Numbered from the stretch's first letter, positions 25,771 to 36,618 are shown. The stretch is DNA of 64,000 nt from Paraprevotella xylaniphila YIT 11841 (GCF_000205165.1 NZ_GL883885.1:3317-67316), one strand, 5' to 3'. Translations and numbers: made by a program. Notes: a model not told the origin generated them from the sequence alone.

Positions 25771-27198
25771 TTATTCTTTAATGATTTCTATCGCGAGACC
25801 TTGCCGTCCCAAATCTTTGACCGCTTTCTCTATGGCTTCGTAATGCTCTTTACCAATACCTAATTTAGGCAAGTCCAACTCCGGAAGACGCTCAACGTCA
25901 TTCTCCTTGGCTTCCACCGGACCGATAATCATGCCCACAGCACTGGTGTTGTTCGTAATCGGATCTATCAATATGAAGGAACCGGTTGCACGGTTCTTCT
26001 GATAAGCATCAAAAAATATGGGTTTTGCCGTCGTGATATGCACTTTCCCGATTTCATTCAAATGAAAACAGTCTGCCGGACGCTGCTCCATCGTATTCAC
26101 ATCTACCTGATAACAAATCTCACCTACCGTGGCACGAGTCGTATTCGTATTATGCTTCAGATAAAAATGCTTGTTACGGTCCATCGGTTCTTCGTCCATC
26201 CATACGAGCATCGTCTCGAAATAGCGCCCTACTTCCGGCACGTTGTCTGGATGTACTAACATCTCACCACGTGAAATGTCTATCTCATCCTCCAACGTCA
26301 ACGTCACGCATTGCGGACAAAAAGCCTCTTTCAAATCTCCGTCGTACGTCACAATACGTTTCACATGAGACTTCTTACGCGACGGAAGAGCCATGATTTC
26401 ATCTCCTTCCCGTACCACACCGGAAGCTATCTTTCCGCAGAACCCACGGAAATCGAGGTTAGGGCGCAACACGTACTGCACAGGATAACGGAAATCCGTC
26501 ATGTTGCGGTCGGTATGAATGGGCACGGTCTCCAAAAAGTCCAACAGGCTGGTGCCTTCATACCAAGGCGTACGCTCGGACTTTTCTACCACATTGTCAC
26601 CATCCAAAGCGGAAAGGGGAAAACAAGTCACATCTTCTATACCTAATTTATCCGTCAAAGCCTTATATTCCGCTACGATGGCGTCGAACACGTTTTCGTC
26701 GAAATCCACCAAATCCATCTTGTTCACGGCCAACGCAATATGTTTGATTCCCAACAAGGAAACAAGAAAGGTATGACGACGGGTCTGCGTGATGACTCCC
26801 GTACGGGCATCCACCAATATGACGGCCAAATTAGCTGTGGAACCGCCGGTAATCATGTTGCGGGTGTATTGTTCGTGTCCCGGAGTATCGGCAATTATAA
26901 ATTTGCGTTGGTTCGTCGAGAAATAACGATAGGCCACGTCTATGGTGATACCTTCTTCGCGCTCCGCCTTCAAACCGTCGAGCAACAAAGCATAATCTAT
27001 ATGGTCGCCGGCATTTCCCACACGTTTGCTGTCACGCTCCAAAGCCTGCAACTGATCCTCATACAGTTTCTTGCTGTCGAACAAAAGCCGGCCTATCAAT
27101 GTGGATTTTCCGTCATCCACCGAACCGGCCGTCAACAGGCGCAACAAATCTTTTTTCTCGTCTTGGTCTAAAAACTCCTTTATATTTAATGTAGCCAT
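25771..27198 (-). CDS. cysN: Sulfate adenylyltransferase subunit 1 (GTPase)
   Basis: The regulatory GTPase of ATP sulfurylase; GTP hydrolysis drives formation of adenosine 5'-phosphosulfate. EF-Tu-like domains: G1 [15 protein letters not shown] near residue 27, G3 [13 protein letters not shown]4 NKMDLVD, then two beta-barrel domains. 475 residues, without the fused CysC kinase domain found in some species; a separate cysC lies upstream. The ATG at 27198 is preceded by a strong CAGGAGGGT ribosome-binding site; the longer frame would overlap cysD. Confidence 0.96.
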   Translation of the reverse strand: MATLNIKEFLDQDEKKDLLRLLTAGSVDDGKSTLIGRLLFDSKKLYEDQLQALERDSKRVGNAGDHIDYALLLDGLKAEREEGITIDVAYRYFSTNQRKFIIADTPGHEQYTRNMITGGSTANLAVILVDARTGVITQTRRHTFLVSLLGIKHIALAVNKMDLVDFDENVFDAIVAEYKALTDKLGIEDVTCFPLSALDGDNVVEKSERTPWYEGTSLLDFLETVPIHTDRNMTDFRYPVQYVLRPNLDFRGFCGKIASGVVREGDEIMALPSRKKSHVKRIVTYDGDLKEAFCPQCVTLTLEDEIDISRGEMLVHPDNVPEVGRYFETMLVWMDEEPMDRNKHFYLKHNTNTTRATVGEICYQVDVNTMEQRPADCFHLNEIGKVHITTAKPIFFDAYQKNRATGSFILIDPITNNTSAVGMIIGPVEAKENDVERLPELDLPKLGIGKEHYEAIEKAVKDLGRQGLAIEIIKE

Positions 27199-27214
27199 AT
27201 AATACCCTCCTGAA

Positions 27215-28123
27215 TTAAAAATACCCTTCACGCTTTTTCTGTTCCATGGACGCCTCCTGGTCGAAGTCTATCACACGGGTCGTACGCTCACTCTTGGTGG
27301 TAGTCATCATTTCCTCCACAATCTTCTCTATCGTGTCGGCTTCACTTTCGATGGCACCGGTCAGCGGCCAACAGCCCAACGTACGGAAACGAATATTCTT
27401 CATCTCAATCTTGTCGCGGTATTTTTCCGGCAAACGGTCGTCGTCCGGCATAATCAGTTGTCCGTCGATGTTCACTACCGGACGTTCCTTGGCATAATAC
27501 AGCGGGACGATAGGAATGTTTTCCAAACGGATGTACTGCCAAATGTCCAATTCTGTCCAATTACTCAACGGGAACACCCGAATACTCTCTCCTTTGTGGA
27601 TACGGGCGTTATAGATGTCCCATAACTCCGGACGTTGGTTCTTAGGATCCCACTGTTGGAACTGGTCACGGAATGAAAAGATACGTTCCTTTGCACGGCT
27701 TTTCTCTTCGTCGCGACGCGCCCCACCAAAAGCCGCGTCAAACTTATACTTGGACAAAGCATCCAACAAAGCCTTGGTCTTCATCAAATCCGTATGCACC
27801 TTACTGCCGTGCGTAAAGGGGCCTACCCCTGCCCGGAACGCTTCCATATTGGATTCCACAATCAGGTTCCAACCGTATTTTTTGGCATAGTCATCGCGAA
27901 ATTGTATCATCTCCTTAAACTTCCACTTGGAGTCGATGTGCATCAAAGGGAAAGGAACCTTGCCCGGGGCAAAAGCCTTTTCAGCCAAACGAACCATCAC
28001 GGAAGAATCCTTTCCTATGGAGTAAAGCATTACAGGATTCTCAAACTCAGCCGCCACCTCACGGATAATGTGAATGGACTCAGCCTCCAACTCCTGCAAA
28101 TGACTCAATTTATATTCAGACAT
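27215..28123 (-). CDS. cysD: Sulfate adenylyltransferase subunit 2
   Basis: The catalytic subunit of ATP sulfurylase, converting sulfate and ATP to APS. It is a PP-loop ATP pyrophosphatase fold: [16 protein letters not shown] near residue 32, [19 protein letters not shown], and the [11 protein letters not shown] segment. 302 residues, normal. It ends 16 nt before the cysN start and begins 11 nt after the cysC stop, consistent with a tight operon. Confidence 0.97.
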   Translation of the reverse strand: MSEYKLSHLQELEAESIHIIREVAAEFENPVMLYSIGKDSSVMVRLAEKAFAPGKVPFPLMHIDSKWKFKEMIQFRDDYAKKYGWNLIVESNMEAFRAGVGPFTHGSKVHTDLMKTKALLDALSKYKFDAAFGGARRDEEKSRAKERIFSFRDQFQQWDPKNQRPELWDIYNARIHKGESIRVFPLSNWTELDIWQYIRLENIPIVPLYYAKERPVVNIDGQLIMPDDDRLPEKYRDKIEMKNIRFRTLGCWPLTGAIESEADTIEKIVEEMMTTTKSERTTRVIDFDQEASMEQKKREGYF

Positions 28124-28134
28124 AATATTGTGAT

Positions 28135-28731
28135 TTATTTATTGTTCAATATAAGTTCCAACACTTTATTAACCGATTCTTCCAACGTCAGAACGGAAGT
28201 ATCCAACGTCAGAGCCGGATGTTCCGGCACCTCGAAGGGGGCACTGACTCCGGTAAAATCCTTGATTTCTCCCCGACGTGCACGGGCATACAAACCCTTT
28301 ACGTCGCGTTGTTCGCAAACTTCCAACGGTGTGGACACATAGACTTCCCTAAAATCGTCTGCCCCGATAATCTCAGAAGCCATGTGACGGGATTCGTTCG
28401 TAGGACTGATAAAGGCTGAAAGCGTCACCACCCCCGTATCTACGAATAATTTTCCGATTTCAGCAATACGACGGATATTCTCTTTCCGGTCATCAGCCGA
28501 GAATCCCAAATTCTTATTGATACCGCTACGAATATTATCACCGTCCAAAATGCGGCACAAGATGCCACGCTTATGCAACTCCCGTTCTACACCGAGTGCC
28601 ACCGTACTTTTCCCGGAACCGGACAAGCCAGTGAACCAGACCATCACCCCACGTTGTCCAAGAAGTTGTTCCTTGTCCGAACGGGTCATCATTTTTTCGT
28701 ATATCGGATAGATATTTGTCGCCTCTCCCAT
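28135..28731 (-). CDS. cysC: Adenylylsulfate kinase
   Basis: Phosphorylates APS to PAPS. The P-loop is [14 protein letters not shown] near residues 32-45; then [20 protein letters not shown] (APS-binding and DGD motif) and FISPTNESR. 198 residues. Because no APS/PAPS reductase or sulfite reductase gene is present in the cluster, the PAPS made here more plausibly feeds the sulfotransferase at the end of the run than cysteine synthesis. Confidence 0.96.
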   Translation of the reverse strand: MGEATNIYPIYEKMMTRSDKEQLLGQRGVMVWFTGLSGSGKSTVALGVERELHKRGILCRILDGDNIRSGINKNLGFSADDRKENIRRIAEIGKLFVDTGVVTLSAFISPTNESRHMASEIIGADDFREVYVSTPLEVCEQRDVKGLYARARRGEIKDFTGVSAPFEVPEHPALTLDTSVLTLEESVNKVLELILNNK

Positions 28732-28749
28732 AAACTGCTTACTTCTCTT

Positions 28750-30297
28750 TTAAAAATTCCAGAACAAAGGTATTAAAAATACAGATAACACAAACACAAT
28801 TATGTTCAAAGGCAAGCCTATTTTAACGAAATCGGTAAATTTATAGCCTCCGATACCTTGTACAATCAAATTGGTCTGGTAACCGATAGGTGTAGAGAAC
28901 GAGGCTGACGCAGCCATACAAATCACTACAAAGAACGGAGTCGGACTCACTCCCAAATGATTGGCCACCTCCAAAGCGATAGGAAAAGACAGGGCGGCGG
29001 CGGCGTTATTCGTTATCAACTCCGTAAACAGGTTCGTGATAACAAAAATCACAGCCAACAAAGCATACGGTCCGAGAGCATCGGTCATACCTATTATATA
29101 TTCGGCAATGAAAGCCGCAAACCCGGAATTACTCATAGCCTTACTGATGGCAAAAGCACAGGCGATGGTAATCAACACGTCCCATGAAATGAACTTCGTA
29201 TATTTCTTGGGATTGAACATTCCCGTCCAAGCCATAATCACCGTTGTGACGCAAACAAAGAAAAACATATCCAACTTCAGTCCGGGAAGAGCCCGCTCCA
29301 CGACCGGAAGCTCGCCTACCGTTGCCCCGATAATCATCACCAACAACAGAATCATGGCCAGATATTTCTTTTTCTTTCCCATTTCGGGTTCCGCATCCAA
29401 CACCGACAACATCAAAAACACGCGGCTGTCTCCCCACGTCGGAATAAAGGTGCCGTCTGCATCCAGAATCAACGTGTCATTTTCTGACAGGCGTACATTC
29501 ATCCAATCCCCTTGGAGACGTTCACCATTACGATGCAGACTTTTTACCGTGGCTCCATAATGACGGTGAAAATCAAATTCGCGCAACGTTTTTCCGTTTC
29601 CGGGGAAACGTGCCCCCAACACAGCCTCCACGCGTACAATGTCACCCGAGTCGCTACTTTCTTCAATATCGTCATCTTTCAGGGTTCGGTCTGGCAATAA
29701 ACGCTTGGCAAAACAAACCAGATAAATAATGCCCACAATGGCTATAATCACCCCGACTTGCCCCAATTCGAAGATGGAAAATCCCTTAAGACCCGCGTCT
29801 TGTATCATTCCGTCCACCACCAAATTCGTGGAAGTTCCTATCAACGTACAAATACCGCCAAGTATAGTGGCATACGAAAGAGGAATCAGAAATTTTGCAG
29901 GCGGCAGTTTCATCCGTCTTGCCCAGTTCTTGATGATAGGCGCAAAGATGACAACCACCGGCGTGTTGTTCAGAAAAGCCGAAATGAAAGCAATGACCGG
30001 CAATACACGCAGATTCGTATTGGCTACTGTAGACTTCTTTTGCGGTAACATGGCAAAAATCAAACGTTCCAACACCCCACTCTTACGTATTCCTTCACTG
30101 ACCAGAAACAAAAGAGCCACCGTAATCATGCCTTTGTTCGAGAAACCCTCCAACACTTCCTTAGGGGTAAGTATTCCCGCACAGAAAAACAAGATGACGA
30201 CAGAAAAAAGTATCATGCCCGGACGCATACGGTCGTAGATTAGTGCTACGACCATAGCGGCCAGACAGATTAAGACATAAACAATTTCAAAATTCAT
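28750..30297 (-). CDS. SLC13/DASS-family anion permease with RCK_C domain, probable sulfate importer
   Basis: A 515-residue inner-membrane protein with about 11 hydrophobic segments. An N-terminal half (NTPVVVIFAPIIKNWARR is a DASS-type signature) is followed by a soluble TrkA-C/RCK_C-like insert (about residues 205-295, VLGARFPGNGKTLREFDF), then a C-terminal half with ITNNAAAALSFPIA. The architecture matches SLC13-type sulfate permeases. Sulfate as substrate is inferred from the adjacent cysC-cysD-cysN genes. The start lies 23 nt after the carB stop. Confidence 0.9.
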   Translation of the reverse strand: MNFEIVYVLICLAAMVVALIYDRMRPGMILFSVVILFFCAGILTPKEVLEGFSNKGMITVALLFLVSEGIRKSGVLERLIFAMLPQKKSTVANTNLRVLPVIAFISAFLNNTPVVVIFAPIIKNWARRMKLPPAKFLIPLSYATILGGICTLIGTSTNLVVDGMIQDAGLKGFSIFELGQVGVIIAIVGIIYLVCFAKRLLPDRTLKDDDIEESSDSGDIVRVEAVLGARFPGNGKTLREFDFHRHYGATVKSLHRNGERLQGDWMNVRLSENDTLILDADGTFIPTWGDSRVFLMLSVLDAEPEMGKKKKYLAMILLLVMIIGATVGELPVVERALPGLKLDMFFFVCVTTVIMAWTGMFNPKKYTKFISWDVLITIACAFAISKAMSNSGFAAFIAEYIIGMTDALGPYALLAVIFVITNLFTELITNNAAAALSFPIALEVANHLGVSPTPFFVVICMAASASFSTPIGYQTNLIVQGIGGYKFTDFVKIGLPLNIIVFVLSVFLIPLFWNF

Positions 30298-30320
30298 GGT
30301 ATGGCATGATTGTATAGTGT

Positions 30321-33300
30321 TTACTTATATTCAGACCAACTCTTTATGGGCAGATCATCCATATCAATATGGCAGAAAGCCTGGATAAAGGCACTCGCCA
30401 AACGGGAGTTCGTAATCAAGGGAATATTCAAATCCACCGCAGCACGGCGAATCTTGTAACCGTTGCTCAATTCGCTTACCGTCAAATCCTTCGGGATATT
30501 GACCACCATATCTATCTCCCGGTTATGCAGCATGGCAAGTGCTTGAGGTGTTCCCTCCTCACTCGGCCAATACACCAAATGGTTCGCCACACCGTTCTCC
30601 GTCAGATAACGGCTAGTTCCCCCTGTAGCATAAAGTTCATAACCATGCTCTTTTAAAGTACGGGCTGCTTCCAGCATGTCGGCTTTCTGTTTGGCGCCAC
30701 CGGTAGACAAAAGAATGTTCTTCTTCGGAATACGATGCCCTACCGAAAGCATGGCCGTAAGCAAAGCGGTTCCCGAGTCGTCACCCAAACAACCGACTTC
30801 TCCGGTCGATGCCATATCGACTCCAAGTACGGGGTCGGCCTTCTGCAAACGGTTGAACGAGAACTGGCTAGCCTTGATGCCCACATAATCGAAATCGAAA
30901 AGGCTCTTGTTCGGCTTCTCCACCGGCAATCCCAACATGACTTTCGTGGCCAGTTCTATCATATTTATCTTAAGCACCTTGCTCACGAACGGAAAACTCC
31001 GTGAAGCACGCAGGTTGCATTCAATCACCTTGATGTCGTTGTCCTTGGCCAAGAACTGGATATTGAACGGGCCGCTGATTTTCAGCTCGCGGGCTATTTG
31101 CCCGGAAATCTTCTTGATGCGACGCACCGTCTCCACATACAATTTCTGTGCAGGGAACTGGATGGTAGCATCTCCCGAATGCACGCCGGCAAACTCAATG
31201 TGCTCGCTGATGGCGTATGCCACGATTTCTCCCTCGCGTGCCACGGCATCCATCTCCACTTCCTTGGCATGCTGCAAGAACTTACTGATGACAACTGGAT
31301 GTTTATGAGATACATTGGCAGCTAACTTCAAGAATCGCTCTAACTCATCCTGATTGGAACATACGTTCATCGCCGCACCGGAAAGCACATACGAAGGACG
31401 TACCAGGACCGGAAAGCCTACCTTACTTATAAATGCGTTTACATCGTCCATACTGGTCAGCGCACTCCATTCCGGTTGGTCCACACCGATACGGTTCAAC
31501 ATGGCCGAAAACTTCTCACGGTCTTCCGCATTGTCAATGCTCTTGGCCGTCGTGCCGAGAATAGGAATACGCTGTTGGTCCAAACGGATGGCCAGGTTGT
31601 TCGGGATTTGTCCGCCCGTAGAAACGATAACCCCTTTCGGACATTCCAAATCCAGAATATCCAACACGCGCTCGAAAGTCAGTTCGTCGAAATAAAGGCG
31701 GTCGCACATGTCGTAGTCGGTAGATACCGTTTCGGGATTGTAGTTAATCATCACCGAACGGAAACCCTCTTTACGGATGGTGTTCAACGCCTGCACACCG
31801 CACCAATCGAACTCGACGGACGACCCGATACGATAGGCACCCGAACCCAAAACCACAATACTGCGCTTGTCGTGTTCGTAATGAATGTCATGGGCTATGC
31901 CGCTATAAGTCATGTACAAATAGTTCGTCTGCGCCGGATACTCGGCAGCCAACGTGTCTATTTGTTTCACAACCGGTACGATACCTGCGGACAAGCGACG
32001 ACGGCGCACTATCAGCGAAGCCTCTTCGATGTCCATTTCCTCTTCCATACCCAAGGCACGGGCTATCTGGAAATCCGTAAAGCCTTGCACCTTCGCCCGG
32101 CGCAACAAGTCATTGTCTAGCACATTGATGCTTTTGCAGGCATGCAAAGCCTTGGACGTATCCTTGATGTTCTGTAGTTTTTGCAGGAACCACTTGTCTA
32201 TCTTCGTCAGTTCATGAATCCGGTCTATCGTATAACCTTTCTGCATGGCCTTGGAGATGATAAAGATACGCTTGTCGGTCGGTTCGTGCAGGGCGGCATC
32301 GATGTCGTCGATTTGCAGTTCCTTGTTCTCCACAAAACCATGCATCCCCTGGCCTATCATGCGCAAGCCTTTCTGGATAGCTTCCTCGAAAGTACGGCCT
32401 ATGGCCATCACCTCGCCTACAGACTTCATGGAGGAACCCAACTCGCGGTCCACACCTCGGAACTTGCCCAAGTCCCAGCGCGGTATCTTGCACACCACAT
32501 AATCCAACGCCGGCTCGAAGAAGGCCGATGTCGTTTTCGTCACGGAGTTTTTCAGTTCAAAAAGCCCGTAGCCCAACCCCAATTTGGCAGCCACGAAAGC
32601 CAACGGATAACCCGTGGCCTTGGAAGCCAAAGCGGAAGAACGGCTCAGACGTGCATTCACCTCGATGACACGGTAATCCTCCGATTCAGGGTCGAAAGCA
32701 TATTGCACATTACATTCTCCCACGATTCCGATGTGACGGATGATGCGGATGCTTAACGCCCGCAATTTGTGGTATTCCGAATTGGTCAACGTCTGCGAGG
32801 GGGCTATCACGATACTTTCGCCGGTATGGATGCCGAGCGGGTCAAAATTTTCCATATTGCACACCGTGATACAGTTGTCATACCGGTCGCGAACCACTTC
32901 GTATTCAATCTCTTTCCATCCTTTCAGGCTCTTCTCCACCAACACTTGAGGTGAAAACGAGAATGCCTTCTCTGCCAACTTGTTAAGTTCTTCTTCGTTG
33001 TCGCAGAATCCTGAACCCAGGCCACCCAACGCATAGGCCGCACGGATAATCACGGGATAGCCCAGATGGGCAGCCGCCTTGCGGGCTTCTTCGATATTCC
33101 CGCAAGCATGGCTCTTGATGGTCTTCACGTCGATTTCATCGAGCTTCTTCACGAACAATTCACGGTCTTCCGTGTCGATGATAGCCTGTACCGGAGTTCC
33201 GAGCACCTGCACGCCGTATTTCTCCAAGATTCCTTCCTTATATAAGGCCACACCGCAATTCAAAGCCGTCTGTCCTCCAAACGCCAACAAGATACCTTGC

Positions 33301-33545
33301 GGCCGTTCCTTCCGGATGACTTTCTCCACAAAAAACGGAGTCACCGGCAAAAAATAAATCTGGTCGGCCACCCCTTCGCTCGTCTGCACCGTGGCGATGT
33401 TCGGATTGATGAGTACCGTCTCTATCCCTTCCTCTTTCAACGCCTTCAACGCCTGCGAACCGGAGTAATCAAACTCACCGGCCTCGCCGATTTTCAGCGC
33501 ACCGGAACCTAACAACAATACTTTCTTTATTCCTTTATCTTCCAT
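30321..33545 (-). CDS. carB: Carbamoyl-phosphate synthase large subunit
   Basis: The 1074-residue synthetase subunit that makes carbamoyl phosphate from bicarbonate, ATP and glutamine-derived ammonia for pyrimidines and arginine. Two homologous ATP-grasp halves are visible: VLLLGSGALKIGEAGEFDYS at the N-terminus and VVLGSGAYRIGSSVEFDWCG near residue 565. The C-terminal MGS-like allosteric domain starts near 930 (KKNILLSTGGAKQKADML). It lies 14 nt downstream of carA. Confidence 0.98.
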   Translation of the reverse strand: MEDKGIKKVLLLGSGALKIGEAGEFDYSGSQALKALKEEGIETVLINPNIATVQTSEGVADQIYFLPVTPFFVEKVIRKERPQGILLAFGGQTALNCGVALYKEGILEKYGVQVLGTPVQAIIDTEDRELFVKKLDEIDVKTIKSHACGNIEEARKAAAHLGYPVIIRAAYALGGLGSGFCDNEEELNKLAEKAFSFSPQVLVEKSLKGWKEIEYEVVRDRYDNCITVCNMENFDPLGIHTGESIVIAPSQTLTNSEYHKLRALSIRIIRHIGIVGECNVQYAFDPESEDYRVIEVNARLSRSSALASKATGYPLAFVAAKLGLGYGLFELKNSVTKTTSAFFEPALDYVVCKIPRWDLGKFRGVDRELGSSMKSVGEVMAIGRTFEEAIQKGLRMIGQGMHGFVENKELQIDDIDAALHEPTDKRIFIISKAMQKGYTIDRIHELTKIDKWFLQKLQNIKDTSKALHACKSINVLDNDLLRRAKVQGFTDFQIARALGMEEEMDIEEASLIVRRRRLSAGIVPVVKQIDTLAAEYPAQTNYLYMTYSGIAHDIHYEHDKRSIVVLGSGAYRIGSSVEFDWCGVQALNTIRKEGFRSVMINYNPETVSTDYDMCDRLYFDELTFERVLDILDLECPKGVIVSTGGQIPNNLAIRLDQQRIPILGTTAKSIDNAEDREKFSAMLNRIGVDQPEWSALTSMDDVNAFISKVGFPVLVRPSYVLSGAAMNVCSNQDELERFLKLAANVSHKHPVVISKFLQHAKEVEMDAVAREGEIVAYAISEHIEFAGVHSGDATIQFPAQKLYVETVRRIKKISGQIARELKISGPFNIQFLAKDNDIKVIECNLRASRSFPFVSKVLKINMIELATKVMLGLPVEKPNKSLFDFDYVGIKASQFSFNRLQKADPVLGVDMASTGEVGCLGDDSGTALLTAMLSVGHRIPKKNILLSTGGAKQKADMLEAARTLKEHGYELYATGGTSRYLTENGVANHLVYWPSEEGTPQALAMLHNREIDMVVNIPKDLTVSELSNGYKIRRAAVDLNIPLITNSRLASAFIQAFCHIDMDDLPIKSWSEYK

Positions 33546-33559
33546 AGACCACCTGTTTC

Positions 33560-34642
33560 TTATTTGAGCAATTTTACAAAATCATCGAACATGAACTCCG
33601 TATCCACCGGACCGCTGCAAGCTTCCGGATGGAACTGCGCACTGAACCAAGGATTCACTTTATGGCGTATGCCTTCATTGGAACCGTCGTTCATGTTGAC
33701 GAACAAGGGTTCCCAGTCTGCCCCGAGCGTTTCCGCATCCACAGCATAACCGTGGTTCTGGCTCGTGATGAAACAACGGGTCGTGCCCACCATCCTCACC
33801 GGCTGATTGTGGCTGCGGTGCCCGTACTTCAATTTATAAATCCGGGCACCGGCCGCTTTGCTCAAAAGCTGGTTGCCCATACAGATGCCCATGCAGGGGC
33901 GCACCGAAGGAGAAGCAAGGAACTTGCGGATGTTCGCTACCGCAGCCTCGCACGTGTCCGGGTCGCCGGGACCGTTGGCCAAGAAGAGGCCGTCAAACTC
34001 CAACGTATTGAAATCATAGTTCCAAGGCACGCGTATCACTTCCACGCTGCGACGAAGCAGGCAACGTATAATATTGTGTTTCACACCACAATCCACCAAC
34101 ACGACTTTCTTCCGTCCGCCTCCTTCATTGTAACGGATGACATCCTTACACGACACTTTATCCACGAAGTTCACACCGTTATAATCGGCCTCGGGTATGT
34201 TATCCGGTTCGTCGTCAAACACAATCTTGCCCATCATCACCCCGTGTTCGCGCAACACCTTCGTCAACTCGCGCGTATCCACTCCCGTGATGCCCGGCAC
34301 CTGTTCCCGTTTCAGCCAGTCTGCCAGACTTTCTTTTGCATTCCAATGGTTGTAGGCCAGACTATAATCGCTTACGATAATGGCCGAGGCATAAATCCGG
34401 TCGCTCTCCATGAAAGTGGCCAGGCCATTCTCTTCCATAGTAAAAGCCGGCACGCCGTAGTTCCCGACCAAAGGATAGGTCAGCGTCATCAACTGCCCGG
34501 CATAAGACGGGTCGGTCAAACTCTCCGGATACCCCATCATGGCCGTATTGAAAACCACTTCGCCGGCCACCGGTTTTTCATAACCGAACGACTTACCGTG
34601 AAAACGGCTCCCGTCGTCGAGGATAAGTGTCACGTTTCTCAT
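33560..34642 (-). CDS. carA: Carbamoyl-phosphate synthase small subunit
   Basis: The glutaminase subunit: 360 residues, with the CPSase small-chain N-terminal domain (LILDDGSRFHGKSFGYEKPVAGEVVF, cited in part; FNTAMMGYPESLTDPSYAGQ) and a class I glutamine amidotransferase domain (GPGDPDTCEAAVANI, nucleophile Cys in RPCMGICMGNQLL, and His/Glu in FHPEACSGP). It is between the purF-like gene and carB in a tight run. Confidence 0.97.
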   Translation of the reverse strand: MRNVTLILDDGSRFHGKSFGYEKPVAGEVVFNTAMMGYPESLTDPSYAGQLMTLTYPLVGNYGVPAFTMEENGLATFMESDRIYASAIIVSDYSLAYNHWNAKESLADWLKREQVPGITGVDTRELTKVLREHGVMMGKIVFDDEPDNIPEADYNGVNFVDKVSCKDVIRYNEGGGRKKVVLVDCGVKHNIIRCLLRRSVEVIRVPWNYDFNTLEFDGLFLANGPGDPDTCEAAVANIRKFLASPSVRPCMGICMGNQLLSKAAGARIYKLKYGHRSHNQPVRMVGTTRCFITSQNHGYAVDAETLGADWEPLFVNMNDGSNEGIRHKVNPWFSAQFHPEACSGPVDTEFMFDDFVKLLK

Positions 34643-34666
34643 TGCAGAAATACAATCTTTATTATC

Positions 34667-36556
34667 TTATTTATTTGCCTTAAACACATTCTCATAATAA
34701 CTGATGAACGCCCGGTTCACCAACTTCACGCCACCCGGTGTCGGATAGTCGCCGCTGAAATACCAGTCGCCCGAATGCTCCGGACAGGCCTCGTGAAGGC
34801 CCTCCAGCGTCTGGTATACGATTTCAATGGGCGTGGTGACTCCTGCCGGGCGCAACATCTCCACCATCTTGCATGAAATGTCCTCGTCCGCAAAAGGAGC
34901 GTAGATGGCTTTCACGCTGTTCACCATTTCTTCTTTAGGCAACCCCATCTGCATTTTACATTGTTCATAAACCTCACCCACCACGTGCGCCATGCCCCGT
35001 TCTTTCAACAGCTCCACGGCTGCGCGGAAAGCGATGAACTCATCCATATTGGACATGTCGATACCGTAATAATCGGGATAGCGCACCTGCGGCGAAGAAG
35101 ACACCAGCACGATTTTCTTCGGGTGCAGGCGGTCAAGGATGCGGATGATGCTCTCTTTCAGCGTAGTCCCGCGCACGATACTGTCGTCGATGACCACCAG
35201 ATTGTCCTCGTAGGCATTCACGCTCCCGTAAGTGATGTCATACACATGCGCTGCCAAATCGTTCCGGCTGTTGCCTTCCGTAATGAACGTACGCAGTTTG
35301 ATGTCCTTGATAGCCACTTTCTCGCTACGGATATACTGGCTCAGGATGCGTTCGAGCTCCTCATGCGTGGGCTTATGTCCCAACGCTTCTATCTGGGCAA
35401 TCTTGGTTTGGTTCAGATACGCCTTGAAAGCGTCCAACATGCCATAAAAGGCGACTTCCGCCGTGTTCGGAATAAAAGAGAACACCGTATGTTCCAAATC
35501 CCCGCCAATGGCTTTCAGGATGGCATCGCGCAACTGCATGCCCAAAGCCTTACGCTCCAGGTAAATATCGCGGTCGCTTCCACGACTGAAATAGATTCGT
35601 TCGAACGAGCAGGCTTTCACCTCCTTGGGTTGCAAGATTTGTTCCAAACGCATCTCCCCGTCCTTATGCACGCTGACCGCCTGCCCCGGCATGAGTTCGT
35701 GTATCTGCTCCGTCTCCAACGCGAAAACCGTCTGGATGACAGGACGCTCGGAAGCCACGACCAAAACCTCATCGTCTTTATACCAAAAGGCCGGCCGGAT
35801 ACCCCACGGGTCACGCAGGACAAACATCTCGCCGCTGCCCGTCGCCCCGCACACCACATAACCGCCATCCCACAAGGGAGCTGCCGTGCGCAACACGTTG
35901 TTCACGTCGATGCGTTCCTCGATATAATGCGTGATATCCATGCCGGACAATCCATGCCCTATGGCTTCGGCATAAAGGCGTTCGCTTTCGCGGTCGAGCC
36001 TGTGCCCCACTTGCTCCAACATGATATAAGTGTCGGAATAAATCCGGGGATGCTGTCCTTTGGCCGTAATGTCGGCAAATACCTCATCCACATTCGTCAG
36101 GTTGAAATTACCACACAGCGCAAGGTTTTTCGCCCGCCAGTTGTTGCGCCTCAGAAACGGGTGGACAAAAGAAAGGCCACTCTTTCCGGTCGTTGAATAC
36201 CGAAGGTGGCCCATATAAATTTCACCGGCAAAGGGAAGCTGCCGTTTGGCATACGTGGCGTCTGCAAGCTGTTCCGCGCCCAAATCCCTGAACCGGGACT
36301 GCACGGAGGAAAAAATCTCGGTAATGGCACCCGTACCTAGCGCCCGTTCACGGAACATATACTCTTCTCCGGGATTCGCCTCCATCTTCACGCAAGCCAA
36401 CCCGGCTCCTTCTTGTCCGCGGTTATGCTGTTTCTCCATTAAAAGGTAAAGCTTGTTCAAGCCATACATCCAAGTACCATACTTTTCCTGGTAATACTCC
36501 AAGGGCTTCAGCAAGCGTATCATAGCGATCCCGCATTCGTGTTTCAACTGCTCCAT
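34667..36556 (-). CDS. Amidophosphoribosyltransferase-family protein (class II glutamine amidotransferase plus PRTase)
   Basis: About 629 residues. The N-terminal Ntn glutaminase has the nucleophile in MEQLKHECGIAMIRLL (Cys8, so a short propeptide is expected), then KQHNRGQEGAGLA, MGHLRYSTTGKSGLSF, and RPAFWYKDDEVLVVASE. The C-terminal phosphoribosyltransferase half has the PRPP loop VVIDDSIVRGTTLKES. It is longer than typical PurF (about 500 residues), with extra segments between the domains. Its position before carA-carB suggests a nucleotide-synthesis role; whether it is the true PurF or a paralogue cannot be settled here. The ATG at 36556 lies 26 nt after the predicted transcription start; the upstream TTG is less likely. 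Confidence 0.85.
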   Translation of the reverse strand: MEQLKHECGIAMIRLLKPLEYYQEKYGTWMYGLNKLYLLMEKQHNRGQEGAGLACVKMEANPGEEYMFRERALGTGAITEIFSSVQSRFRDLGAEQLADATYAKRQLPFAGEIYMGHLRYSTTGKSGLSFVHPFLRRNNWRAKNLALCGNFNLTNVDEVFADITAKGQHPRIYSDTYIMLEQVGHRLDRESERLYAEAIGHGLSGMDITHYIEERIDVNNVLRTAAPLWDGGYVVCGATGSGEMFVLRDPWGIRPAFWYKDDEVLVVASERPVIQTVFALETEQIHELMPGQAVSVHKDGEMRLEQILQPKEVKACSFERIYFSRGSDRDIYLERKALGMQLRDAILKAIGGDLEHTVFSFIPNTAEVAFYGMLDAFKAYLNQTKIAQIEALGHKPTHEELERILSQYIRSEKVAIKDIKLRTFITEGNSRNDLAAHVYDITYGSVNAYEDNLVVIDDSIVRGTTLKESIIRILDRLHPKKIVLVSSSPQVRYPDYYGIDMSNMDEFIAFRAAVELLKERGMAHVVGEVYEQCKMQMGLPKEEMVNSVKAIYAPFADEDISCKMVEMLRPAGVTTPIEIVYQTLEGLHEACPEHSGDWYFSGDYPTPGGVKLVNRAFISYYENVFKANK

Positions 36557-36588
36557 GACAATCGTTTTCTTCAAACCTTATTAGTGGG

Positions 36589-36618
36589 CAAAGGTACAAA
36601 TAAATGCGAATACTTGCA
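36589..36618 (-). promoter_or_regulatory. Promoter of the amidotransferase-carAB-sulfation run
   Basis: Minus-strand -7 box TACCTTTG (36589-36596) with a TTG-type -33 element 19 nt upstream (36616-36618). It is the only clear promoter seen for the eight-gene run ending at 24632. Confidence 0.7.
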
